From the NCBI GenBank assembly GCA_002428265.1, contig DIUR01000028.1, positions 1 through 64,000 of the forward strand: DNA of 64,000 nucleotides, given 5' to 3'. Of this stretch, positions 53,181 through 61,898 are shown piece by piece (the first letter of the stretch is position 1; the number at the start of each line of letters is the position of its first letter). The position numbers were made by a program, and so were the translations under genes. This DNA is from Bacteriovoracaceae bacterium UBA6153 (GTDB lineage: Bacteria; Bdellovibrionota; Bacteriovoracia; Bacteriovoracales; Bacteriovoracaceae). Below the pieces are notes generated by a model. That model had not been told where the DNA came from. It made no database searches and saw nothing but the letters and a program-made list of their open reading frames with translations.

Positions 53181-56100
53181 TTAGTGTAGCTGAACCGAGA
53201 CTGCTTTTGAAACCCCAGGCTCTTGCATTGTAACACCGTAAAGTGTGTCGTTAAGCTCCATCGTCTTCTTGTTGTGAGTAATAAGGATGAACTGAGAGTC
53301 ACCACTCATCTCTTTTAAAAGCTCGTTAAAGCGCCCAACGTTGGCATCATCAAGAGGAGCATCAACCTCATCCAGTAAACAGAATGGAGATGGCTTAACC
53401 AGGAAGATAGAGAAAATTAAACTTACTGCCGTCATGGCCTTTTCACCACCCGACATCAGGTTAATGTTCTGCATTTTCTTTCCAGGAGGCTGAGCAATGA
53501 TGTCAATTCCGCATTCAGCATCATTGATATCTCCGACGATTCTTAAATCAGCAGATCCACCACCAAAAATGATAGGGAATACTTTTTGGAAGCGCACGTT
53601 AACTTCTTCGTAAGCTGTCTGGAAGCGCGCTTTAGATTTCTCATCAATGTGAGCAATCGCTTTTTGCAGGTCTTCAAGCGACATCTTAAGCTCAGTTTCC
53701 TGAATTTTCAGGAAGTCTGCACGAAGTTTCTGTCTATCGTAGTCTTCAATCGCTTGCCAGTTAATATCACCTAGGCGACCAAATTCTTGTTTGTAATTTT
53801 TAAGTTTTTCAGAACACTCTTTAAGGTCTTGTCCATAGCGACGTGAGAACTCAAAATCTTTACGGTCAATTTCTTTAGGACCTTCTTCAGTTTCCATCCA
53901 GAACATTGAGTTCAGATCTTTAAGCTCCTGATAATCACTTTCTTCATACGAAAGGAATTTTCCAAGAACATCGCGCAGATCAATTTGATACTTCTCAAAA
54001 ATGTTGCGAACGTTTTGCTCTTCTTCAATAACATATTGAGAAAGTCTAACTTCATATTCAGTGATTTCTTTTTGGTTTTTATTAAGCTTAGAGTTGATGT
54101 CTTTAACTTCATCTTCTCTATCTTTCATAGAAAGAAGAAGTTGTCCCAAGCTGTCTTTAAGAAGATTAAGAACATCTTCTTTATCGCCCAGAACAGTTGA
54201 AGTTTCTTTGTTTGAAGCTTCAAGATTCTCAAGCTCAGAAATGATCTGATCAATCTCAGTATTGTAAGTAGCTACTAAAGTCTTATTAGACTCTAAACGC
54301 TGATCTAGGCGCTCAATCTGGCCGTTTAAGTCATCAATCTGAGAGTTTAAGCTCTTAAGTGTAGACTCGAATGAACGGGCCTCAACCTGCTTTTGAAGAA
54401 GTGATGATCTCTCCTCTTCATAACTAGATTTTTGAATTTCAACTTCTTCTTGAAGCTCATCAAAACGGCTGTTCTTTTCTTCTAGAGTTGAAGTCATCCC
54501 TTCTTTTTTGCGAGAAAGAGTTTCTTCACTTTCGATCATATCTAAACGAGATTTTGAAATTTCGTTTTTTCTATTTTTTAAGATTTCAAGACGGGTAAAT
54601 CCTGACTCGAAACTAGCAAGTTTTGCATCTAATGAAGATTTTTTAGCTGAATACTGAGCACGCGCTTCAGCAGCCTGATCGCGAAGTGTATCGTACTCTG
54701 CTTTTTTAACTTCAAGAGTGTTTCTTTCTTCAGTTGATTTAGCTTCTAGTTCACTTGTTTCATTTTGAAGATTTGCTAAAATTACTTTTAGTTCTTCAAT
54801 CTGATTGTTTCTAGCAATAAACCCTTGAGCTTCTTCAGATCCTGATTGAATTGAAACAAGCTTTGCTCCACTTAAATTAGCAAGCTTTCTTGTCCCTTCA
54901 AGGTTCGAGATCGCTTTAAATCTAATATCAGCTGATAACGACTCCATTGTGTCAGTCGCAAGGCTTTCAGAAATAAAATACCCATCAAGAAATGATGACA
55001 TTTTATTTTTAAGTGCACTTTCAATTTCAAGAATGTCAGTAAGGCTTACAAGATCATCTCCAAGAGAAAGTTTCAATCGAGAGATTGTCTCTTGTGAAAG
55101 CTTTTCAGAGTTAACCATTTTTAAGTAATCAAGATTCTTTTGGTTATTTTCAATCCAAGTAAACAAATCGCTATCAGCATCAGCTGTTGCAACTAAAGTC
55201 TCAAGGAAATCAGCTAAAAGATTTTGTACGGCTTTCGTATATTTTTCATCACACTTAATAAGTGTTCCTAAAAGTGAGAATCCTTCTGCATGATCTTTTA
55301 AGAAAGCAGAAATCCCGTCTTTTTTACCTTCGAGAGATCGGTTGATTTCAACCAATGACTGAAGCTTAGAATCTGTCTGAATAAGTGTTTTTGATTTCGC
55401 AGTAAAGGCCTGCTCAAGTTCACGAACTGAAATATTTTTATTATCAATGAACTCTCTTAGAGCGACTTCTTTTTCTTTAAGTTCAATCGAAGCTTTTTCT
55501 GCACTTGCAACAGCATCACGCTCAGCTACGATCTGAGTGTTAACACCAGAGTACTGAGCTTCGAGAGCTTCAATTTCTTTTGTTAAATCTTGAAGCTGGT
55601 TAGAGTACTCTTCAAGACGAGAAGTGTTTCTAAATAGCTCTTGATCGATTTTATTAAATGAGTTTTTCTCTTCTTCGATTTCTTCACGAAGATCGTTAAA
55701 GCTTTGAACTTTAAATTCTAATTCTTCTTTTAGGTGTTCAACGCGCTCTTCAAGAAGAGAGAAGTCGTTATCTTCTTCGCCTTTCTTTTCCCACTCTCCA
55801 AGCTCAATTTGAAGGTTAGAAAGTTTTTCTAGACGGCCAACAAGTTCATGATTAACGCCATCAATTTCTTTTTCGCGAGTTTCAATCAGCTTTTCTTTTT
55901 CAGTTTGGGTTTTACATAGGTAAACCAATCTTTCTTCAGCAGCTGCTAATTCTTTTGAAATGATATTGTATTCTTTTTGAAGTTCATTGATTTTATCAGT
56001 TTCTTCATCTTTTCTGAAACGCTCTTCTTCAAGACCAATTTCAATCGCACTTTTTCTTGCCTGCCAGTTTTCAATTTCTGCCGTTCTTTCATCAACGATG

Positions 56101-56855
56101 GCCTTTCCTTCTTTGTAGTTTTTAAGAAGGTCGAACTCTTTATGAGAGTGAACGATAAGGTCATACTTTTGAACTTTTTCTTTAAGGTCGCGAGCGCGCT
56201 CAGCGATTGAAGCTTGCTTCTCAAGCGCCTTTAAGTTTTTTTCAATCTCTTGTTGAAGATCGTTTAGACGAGCAAGGTTTTGCTCAGTCGCTTCGATTTT
56301 CTTCAATGATTCTTTCTTTCTAACTTTGAATTTTGTAATACCGGCAACATCTTCAATCATGCTTCTTCTTTCTTCAGGTTTTGCCTGAACAAGACGATTG
56401 ATTTCTCCCTGAGCAATAATCGAGTACGACTTCGCACCAGCACCAGTATCCATGAAAACTTCTTGAATATCGCGAAGGCGACATGGGATATCGTTAATAC
56501 GATATTCAGTCTCTCCGTTTCTATAAAGCTTTCTCGTTAACTGAATTTCAGTTGGAGATGAAACTTGATTTCCAATATGAATATGTTTTCCTTCATCGTT
56601 TTCTAAAACGAGAGAAACTTCTGCCCATGCTGCTGGAGTGTATTTTGAAGAACCCGCAAAGATAACATCTTTCATGGTTGAACCACGTAAGTGTTTTGCA
56701 GACTGCTCACCCATTACCCAAAAAAGAGCATCAACGACGTTAGATTTACCGCAACCGTTGGGTCCAACGATACCTGTAATTCCTTCATCGAAATGAATGA
56801 CCGTACGGTCTTTAAATGATTTAAAACCTTGGAGAATTAGTCTCTTTAACTTCAC
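53181..56855 (-). CDS. smc: Chromosome partition protein SMC
   Basis: A 1224-residue ATPase with Walker A GPNGCGKSNVVDAL at the N-terminus, long coiled coils, a hinge domain (about residues 520-660), and the C-terminal signature LMSGGEKAMTAVS with Walker B FCLLDEVDAPLDD. It organises and separates chromosomes with ScpA/B. GTG 56855 is the start, 9 bases after AAAGGAT. The length is normal. Confidence 0.97.
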   Translation of the reverse strand: MKLKRLILQGFKSFKDRTVIHFDEGITGIVGPNGCGKSNVVDALFWVMGEQSAKHLRGSTMKDVIFAGSSKYTPAAWAEVSLVLENDEGKHIHIGNQVSSPTEIQLTRKLYRNGETEYRINDIPCRLRDIQEVFMDTGAGAKSYSIIAQGEINRLVQAKPEERRSMIEDVAGITKFKVRKKESLKKIEATEQNLARLNDLQQEIEKNLKALEKQASIAERARDLKEKVQKYDLIVHSHKEFDLLKNYKEGKAIVDERTAEIENWQARKSAIEIGLEEERFRKDEETDKINELQKEYNIISKELAAAEERLVYLCKTQTEKEKLIETREKEIDGVNHELVGRLEKLSNLQIELGEWEKKGEEDNDFSLLEERVEHLKEELEFKVQSFNDLREEIEEEKNSFNKIDQELFRNTSRLEEYSNQLQDLTKEIEALEAQYSGVNTQIVAERDAVASAEKASIELKEKEVALREFIDNKNISVRELEQAFTAKSKTLIQTDSKLQSLVEINRSLEGKKDGISAFLKDHAEGFSLLGTLIKCDEKYTKAVQNLLADFLETLVATADADSDLFTWIENNQKNLDYLKMVNSEKLSQETISRLKLSLGDDLVSLTDILEIESALKNKMSSFLDGYFISESLATDTMESLSADIRFKAISNLEGTRKLANLSGAKLVSIQSGSEEAQGFIARNNQIEELKVILANLQNETSELEAKSTEERNTLEVKKAEYDTLRDQAAEARAQYSAKKSSLDAKLASFESGFTRLEILKNRKNEISKSRLDMIESEETLSRKKEGMTSTLEEKNSRFDELQEEVEIQKSSYEEERSSLLQKQVEARSFESTLKSLNSQIDDLNGQIERLDQRLESNKTLVATYNTEIDQIISELENLEASNKETSTVLGDKEDVLNLLKDSLGQLLLSMKDREDEVKDINSKLNKNQKEITEYEVRLSQYVIEEEQNVRNIFEKYQIDLRDVLGKFLSYEESDYQELKDLNSMFWMETEEGPKEIDRKDFEFSRRYGQDLKECSEKLKNYKQEFGRLGDINWQAIEDYDRQKLRADFLKIQETELKMSLEDLQKAIAHIDEKSKARFQTAYEEVNVRFQKVFPIIFGGGSADLRIVGDINDAECGIDIIAQPPGKKMQNINLMSGGEKAMTAVSLIFSIFLVKPSPFCLLDEVDAPLDDANVGRFNELLKEMSGDSQFILITHNKKTMELNDTLYGVTMQEPGVSKAVSVQLH

Positions 56856-57000
56856 TAGCGTAATCCTTTGCTGTGTGTTGTTATGTGTGTGACGAATAAT
56901 GTGTCATAATCGCCTAAATTAGTACACGATAAAACGTTTGAGTTAGACAATGTAAGATGATCATTTTCAGAGGGAAAATGCTGATTTTTTGAAGATTTTT

Positions 57001-57648
57001 TTAAGCTTTCTGGACACCAAGCAATAAGCTTTGGTGGCCTGCGATTTTTGCTTCAATCTTGTCCCCTGGATTAAGCGGGCCGACACCTGCTGGAGTGCCA
57101 GTAAAAATTAAATCTCCGGGAGAAAGTGTAAAAATACCCGAAAGGAAAGACACAAGGGATGCTAAAGAAAAAATCATCTCTCCGGTGTGACCTTTTTGGC
57201 GAACTTCGCCATTAATTTTTAATTCCAAATGAAACTCGCCAGAGAGTGTTTCAATTTTTTCAAAATTCCCAATGGCCGAAAAGGTATCAAAACCCTTTGC
57301 AATACTCCATGGAAGCCCTTTTTCTTTTGCCTTATCTTGCAGGTCTCTCGCAGTGAAATCAAGTCCTACTCCCACATGGGAAATATGTTTATGGGCCTCT
57401 AATTCTGAAATATTTTTTCCCCCTAATCCAACAACTAAAACAACTTCAATTTCATGATCCACTCTCGAAGATTGAGAAGGAATAATAAGATTTTCACCAC
57501 TGTAACAGATTGAAGAAGTAGGCTTGATAAAAACGACAGGACTCGTTGGAACCGGATTGTTTAACTCTTTTGCATGTTCGGAATAATTTCTTCCAATACA
57601 AAAAATATTTTGAACAGTAAGGTCAGTGCCTGGAATTTTTTTAGTCAT
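57001..57648 (-). CDS. Fumarylacetoacetate hydrolase-family protein
   Basis: A 215-residue FAH-fold enzyme with IFCIGRNYSEHAKELNN, the metal-binding glutamates in VDHEIEVVLVVG, and GLDFTARDLQDKAKEKG with later GDLIFTGTPAGVGPL. The family includes acylpyruvases, oxaloacetate decarboxylases and hydratases; the short form resembles acylpyruvase FAHD1/YcgM. The substrate is not decided here. Confidence 0.88.
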   Translation of the reverse strand: MTKKIPGTDLTVQNIFCIGRNYSEHAKELNNPVPTSPVVFIKPTSSICYSGENLIIPSQSSRVDHEIEVVLVVGLGGKNISELEAHKHISHVGVGLDFTARDLQDKAKEKGLPWSIAKGFDTFSAIGNFEKIETLSGEFHLELKINGEVRQKGHTGEMIFSLASLVSFLSGIFTLSPGDLIFTGTPAGVGPLNPGDKIEAKIAGHQSLLLGVQKA

Positions 57649-57696
57649 AATGTCTTCGAGGTTGTGAGAAGTTTCGATTAAAGGCTGATTTCTAAA

Positions 57697-57773
57697 TGGT
57701 CGGAGCGAGAGGATTCGAACCTCCGACCCTCTGCTCCCAAAGCAGATGCGCTACCAAACTGCGCTACGCTCCG
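57697..57773 (-). tRNA. tRNA-Pro (anticodon UGG)
   Basis: A 77-nt cloverleaf on the minus strand. The acceptor stem is CGGAGCG / CGCTCCG, the anticodon stem TCTGC / GCAGA has loop TTTGGGA (anticodon TGG), and the T arm contains GGTTCGAATCC. The 3-prime CCA is encoded. It lies between the FAH gene and rdgB. Confidence 0.96.
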
Positions 57774-57843
57774 ACGATAAAGAAAATCAAAAAAGATAGG
57801 CTACATATATATGGCACGGATATCAATCTGGCAAAGATTTTTT

Positions 57844-58428
57844 CTAATTTCTTTGACCCAGGAACTTCTGGGCAAAGCCTACTGCGATGGCCCTATGAGA
57901 GTTTTTTTGCTTCCACTCGTGTAGTTCCGCCACTGTGAGACCTTCTTCGCTCTTTTCAGTAGGAATAAACACGGGGTCATAACCAAAACCTGTTGAGCCG
58001 CGGTAACTATAAGCGATCATGCCGGCCATTCGTCCTTCAAAATAGAAGATTTCTTTTTCATTAAAATAGACACATAAAACACAGCTAAAGAAAGCTTCCC
58101 GCGTGCTCACTCCATCCATTTTTTTTAAAAGAAGTTCTGCGCGATCTCTATCTTTAAGTCCATCGCCACCAAAGCGTGCTGAATGAATCCCTAACTCTTC
58201 TGGAAGAGCAGCGACACTTAAACCAGAGTCATCTGCAATGACTGGGACTTTAAATTTTTCATAATAAGCGCGGGCCTTCAGCAAGGCATTTTCAAAATAA
58301 CTAGTGCCGTCTTCAACAACATCTATTTTTTCAGGTGCAGCTTTTACACAAATGAGCTTAGGATCAAAAAGATCATTAAACTCTTCTGCCTTATGTGCAT
58401 TTCCGGATGCCAGGATTAATTCAATCAA
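57844..58428 (-). CDS. rdgB: XTP/dITP pyrophosphatase (RdgB/HAM1)
   Basis: A 194-residue enzyme that removes non-canonical purine triphosphates. The opening ILASGNAHKAEEF, ADDSGLSVAAL and SARFGG are typical, and the GFGYDPVF motif is near residues 152-159. It overlaps the rph stop (TTG start in TTTGATTG), so the two are coupled, as in many bacteria. Confidence 0.95.
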   Translation of the reverse strand: MIELILASGNAHKAEEFNDLFDPKLICVKAAPEKIDVVEDGTSYFENALLKARAYYEKFKVPVIADDSGLSVAALPEELGIHSARFGGDGLKDRDRAELLLKKMDGVSTREAFFSCVLCVYFNEKEIFYFEGRMAGMIAYSYRGSTGFGYDPVFIPTEKSEEGLTVAELHEWKQKNSHRAIAVGFAQKFLGQRN

Positions 58429-59141
58429 ACAAGTGTCTCCGATTGTTTTGCAAAGACAACATCAAGAGAAGTTTTCGCACACTCTAAAAGGGCCATCATC
58501 TGATCATGCGAGAATGGATTTTTCTCAGCTGTTCCTTGGATTTCTACAAATTTCCCTGAGCGAGTCATGACAATATTCATATCTGTTTCGCAGCTTGAAT
58601 CTTCTTCATAATTTAAATCGGCAATCGCTTTTCCATTTTTATTGATACCAACACTGATAGCAGCTAATTGCTCAATGATAGGATTTTCTTTGATCAATCC
58701 TTCAGACATTAATTTTTTCACAGCTAAACTTAGTGCTACATAAGCTCCCGAGATTGAAGTTGTGCGCGTTCCACCGTCTGCCACAATTACATCGCAGTCA
58801 ATTTGAACTGTGCGTTCACCAAGTTTTTTCATATCAACGATTGATCTTAATGATCTACCGATGAGTCTTTGAATTTCTTGAGTTCTTCCACTAGCTCCAT
58901 TTCTTTCTCTCTTGTTTCTTGAATGAGTGGCCGATGGAAGCATTGAATATTCAGCAGTCAGCCAGCCTTCACCTTTGCCTTTCAAAAAAGGCGGGACACC
59001 TTCTTCAACCGAGACAGTGACATAAACTTTAGTATTACCGCACTCGACAATAACTGAGCCTTTAGCATAAGGGTTAGGATTTACTGTGTATTGAATTGCC
59101 CTTGGAAGGCTTCTTTCGATAATGTGGCCAAAAGATGACAT
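58425..59141 (-). CDS. rph: Ribonuclease PH
   Basis: A 238-residue phosphorolytic 3-prime exoribonuclease for tRNA trimming. It has GKGEGWLTAEYSMLP, then EIQRLIGRSLRSIVD and the catalytic ADGGTRTTSISGAYV region. The full length suggests a functional enzyme. rdgB is coupled downstream and birA is divergent. Confidence 0.96.
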   Translation of the reverse strand: MSSFGHIIERSLPRAIQYTVNPNPYAKGSVIVECGNTKVYVTVSVEEGVPPFLKGKGEGWLTAEYSMLPSATHSRNKRERNGASGRTQEIQRLIGRSLRSIVDMKKLGERTVQIDCDVIVADGGTRTTSISGAYVALSLAVKKLMSEGLIKENPIIEQLAAISVGINKNGKAIADLNYEEDSSCETDMNIVMTRSGKFVEIQGTAEKNPFSHDQMMALLECAKTSLDVVFAKQSETLV

Positions 59142-59171
59142 AAACTCCCCTTTGAGTTAGTTTAGTTTGCA

Positions 59172-59199
59172 TTGAAGTTAGCACATTTTAAGCTATAAA
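59172..59199 (+). promoter_or_regulatory. Promoter of birA, close to the start codon
   Basis: TTGAAG (59172-59177) is followed after 16 bases by TATAAA (59194-59199). ATG 59206 is 6 bases beyond, with no Shine-Dalgarno. Confidence 0.55.
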
Positions 59200-59205
59200 A
59201 TTACA

Positions 59206-59916
59206 ATGCACCATACTCATTTTAATACAATTCATTCTACCCAAGTTTATCTGCGTGATAATCTCGTGGAGCTTCTTAGTCATTCACCAGAAATTTTAAT
59301 TACTGCCTCTGAGCAGACCATGGGAATAGGGAGAAAAGGCAGCCAGTGGGATTCTTATTCAAATAGTCTTGCGATGAGCTTTACCATGGCACCAAATCTC
59401 ATTCCGACAATGACTCCCATTGAAATCGGCATTCTCACATCTGAGTTTTTGAAAAAAGCTTACGATATTTTCATTTTTCTAAAATGGCCTAATGATCTTC
59501 TCACTTTAGAAAATAAAAAATGTGGTGGAATCATTGCTCAGTACATTGATACAGAAACTGTAGTGGCTGGTCTTGGACTTAATCTTGGCGACACTCATAC
59601 TCGAACAGCTCCAGGTCATTATAAACATGGATTGGGAAACGTTTCACAAAAAATAGTTCTCTCAGCTGAAGATCAAAAAAATATTCCAGCCAAAATTTAC
59701 CAATACATTCTTTCCAATAGAATACACACATCAACAGAGCTTCAAGAACGTTTTAAAAAATCATGTATTCATATGGATAAACTTGTCGCCATTGATGACG
59801 ATGGAAGTTCATATTCAGGATTATTTAAAGGGATTGGACTAAATGGAGAAGCTCTGGTGGAAATTGGAGGCGAAATAAAACCTTATCTCGCCAGCTCACT
59901 TAAAATTTTAAATTAG
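59206..59916 (+). CDS. birA: Biotin--protein ligase BirA (no DNA-binding domain)
   Basis: A 236-residue class I biotin ligase with the ATP/biotin region GIGRKGSQWDS and LKWPNDLL, then CGGIIAQY and GLGLNLGD. The N-terminus begins directly at the catalytic domain, so it is a group I ligase without the repressor helix-turn-helix. It attaches biotin to carboxylase carriers. It is divergent from rph, with an apparently leaderless start. Confidence 0.93.
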   Translation: MHHTHFNTIHSTQVYLRDNLVELLSHSPEILITASEQTMGIGRKGSQWDSYSNSLAMSFTMAPNLIPTMTPIEIGILTSEFLKKAYDIFIFLKWPNDLLTLENKKCGGIIAQYIDTETVVAGLGLNLGDTHTRTAPGHYKHGLGNVSQKIVLSAEDQKNIPAKIYQYILSNRIHTSTELQERFKKSCIHMDKLVAIDDDGSSYSGLFKGIGLNGEALVEIGGEIKPYLASSLKILN

Positions 59917-61067
59917 TGTTGAACAGAATCTGAAATTTCTTTGATTTCTTTTCTGATAAGATTTTCAGCAAGATCAGGAATAACTTCCCATGCTACCTTT
60001 TCTGCATTTTGTCTGCAGAACTCTCTCACCATTTCTTCAATCATAGGTCTTAAAGATATTTTGAGTTTTTCCACAAGCTCATCTTGGTCCATGTGGATAA
60101 TTGTATCAGCTTCCCCAGAAGCTTCCGATGGAACAACTCTGCTGGCTGCACGAGCTTCACTTTCTTTAAATGATTGAACTGTCTCAGTAAGGTCTGCTGT
60201 AACTTCATCAAGATTTGTTTCCAGAATGTCTGAATACTCTTCTGCTGCCACAGGAACTACTTCATCAACGGCCCAAAAAGCTTCTGCTGAAATTTCATTG
60301 TCGATTTCAGAAAGAAGATTGCGATTTAAATCTTCAGGAATTTCAAATGAAGGATCTGTTTCATCATCATCTCCAGAATCGATTGTTTCTTGAATAAACG
60401 ATGACGAAGATTGCAATCTTTCAACAACATCTTGGTGATCATCAATCTCAGGAGGAAATGTTTTTTGAAATTTTTCTTCAAGATAGTTTGGCGATTTGAA
60501 TCCCCATCCTTCAATTTCACTTGAAAGTGGATCCAGGCTCTGAGTTTCTGATGTGTAAGCTGGCTCAGTTGGCTCAACTTCTTTAGCTGTCATATGTGGA
60601 GCATCTACTGTCCACAAATCTAGGTCATCAGAACTATCATTCACTTCTTCTGAGTTATTAGAAGAATTATTGCTCTCAGCTTTTGCCACTGGAATTGTTT
60701 TAACACCATCAAGAAGGTCGCGGCACTTTTTAATAAACTTGCTGCTTTCAAATGGCTTAACAATTTTATCTGAAATCCCACATGAACTAAACTGTCCTTC
60801 ATCAATAGAATCGAAAGTTCCAAGCATCACGATAATCGCAGCACCTGGCATGACATTATTAATTTGTTTTGAAAGTTCGTATCCAGATCTTGAATCTGAG
60901 AGATTGAAATCCAGGAGAATTAAATCAAAATGATTCGATTGAATCTTTCTAAAGAGTTCCTCTTCATTTACACATTCAACTAATTCATATCCACTATTGG
61001 CCAATGTTATACCAATAACTTTTTGAATAGTTAAACTATCGTCTGCGACTAAAACTCTTGATGTCAT
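59913..61067 (-). CDS. Receiver-domain protein with long acidic linker
   Basis: A protein of about 384 residues. The N-terminal receiver (residues 1-120) has phosphoacceptor Asp in ILLDFNLSD and Lys in IVKPFES. A long Glu/Ser-rich region follows, and the C-terminus has the helix AEKVAWEVIPDLAENLI, which I know from receiver proteins of delta-proteobacteria and relatives. There is no DNA-binding or enzymatic domain. ATG 61067 has better spacing from GAGG than the upstream ATG 61073. It lies downstream of the PP2C gene. Confidence 0.83.
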   Translation of the reverse strand: MTSRVLVADDSLTIQKVIGITLANSGYELVECVNEEELFRKIQSNHFDLILLDFNLSDSRSGYELSKQINNVMPGAAIIVMLGTFDSIDEGQFSSCGISDKIVKPFESSKFIKKCRDLLDGVKTIPVAKAESNNSSNNSEEVNDSSDDLDLWTVDAPHMTAKEVEPTEPAYTSETQSLDPLSSEIEGWGFKSPNYLEEKFQKTFPPEIDDHQDVVERLQSSSSFIQETIDSGDDDETDPSFEIPEDLNRNLLSEIDNEISAEAFWAVDEVVPVAAEEYSDILETNLDEVTADLTETVQSFKESEARAASRVVPSEASGEADTIIHMDQDELVEKLKISLRPMIEEMVREFCRQNAEKVAWEVIPDLAENLIRKEIKEISDSVQH

Positions 61068-61154
61068 ATTCATCCTCTTTAAACTATTCTCAACTAAATC
61101 AGCTTCTTAATCAATGCAAAATTTTAGTTGTTATCCTACCAAAACAGTCTCTTA

Positions 61155-61895
61155 TTAAAACTGGAGGATAATTGCTGATTGGTTATCGAGGTTGCCTCTA
61201 TCGTTGGCGAGCCTGAATAATTCTTTAATGGCATCTAACTCACTTTCGAGATTCTTTTCAAGAGTGTATTTTATTTCATCTTGCGAGACTCTTGAATAGG
61301 CACCATCAGTAAGAAGAACGACGAGATCCCCTTCTGTAACTTTCAATTCACGAACATTGTAATGAAGATCTTCAAAGAGTCCTATTCCACTCATAGGAAC
61401 CGAGTGAAGATATGACTGATAGGAATCTCGGCTTAAACTCGCTAATGAATCTGGGAGTACTTCAAGGCTTAGGTGACCTTTGCGATATAGATAGGCCATG
61501 CAATTTCCCGTTGAAACGAGGGTTAGAATATTCTCAGAAATAGCTGCAGCTATAACTGATCCTCCACCACGGTTATCGAGACTTCTCTGCGCATTGTCTC
61601 TACTCACATTCTGATGAGCAGAAAAGAAAGCATTTATAAGAGCATTACCTTCAATAAGATACTTGTGGCTATAAAAAAATGGAAGAGTTGCTTCCGGATC
61701 TACTGAAATTTTTGTGTAAGACCTTTTCAAATTATCTCGTATCATCATCGCGGCACGATCGCCGGCATTAGAGCCGCCAAAACCGTCGATAAGCATAAAG
61801 AGATTATTAACTAAATCTGCTTCTACTAAATCTTCATTAAGATTTAGGTGTGGCCCTTGATGAGACTGCATTCCATAACTTTTTAATTCGATCAT
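61155..61895 (-). CDS. PP2C-family serine/threonine phosphatase
   Basis: A 246-residue phosphatase with the metal-binding motifs NLNED, LIDGFGGSNAGD, LLTDGAYSRV and DNQSAIIL in the usual order. It would remove phosphate from Ser/Thr proteins and probably opposes a kinase acting on the FHA protein encoded just upstream, 3 bases away. No kinase gene is in the window. Confidence 0.9.
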   Translation of the reverse strand: MIELKSYGMQSHQGPHLNLNEDLVEADLVNNLFMLIDGFGGSNAGDRAAMMIRDNLKRSYTKISVDPEATLPFFYSHKYLIEGNALINAFFSAHQNVSRDNAQRSLDNRGGGSVIAAAISENILTLVSTGNCMAYLYRKGHLSLEVLPDSLASLSRDSYQSYLHSVPMSGIGLFEDLHYNVRELKVTEGDLVVLLTDGAYSRVSQDEIKYTLEKNLESELDAIKELFRLANDRGNLDNQSAIILQF

Positions 61896-61898
61896 ATT

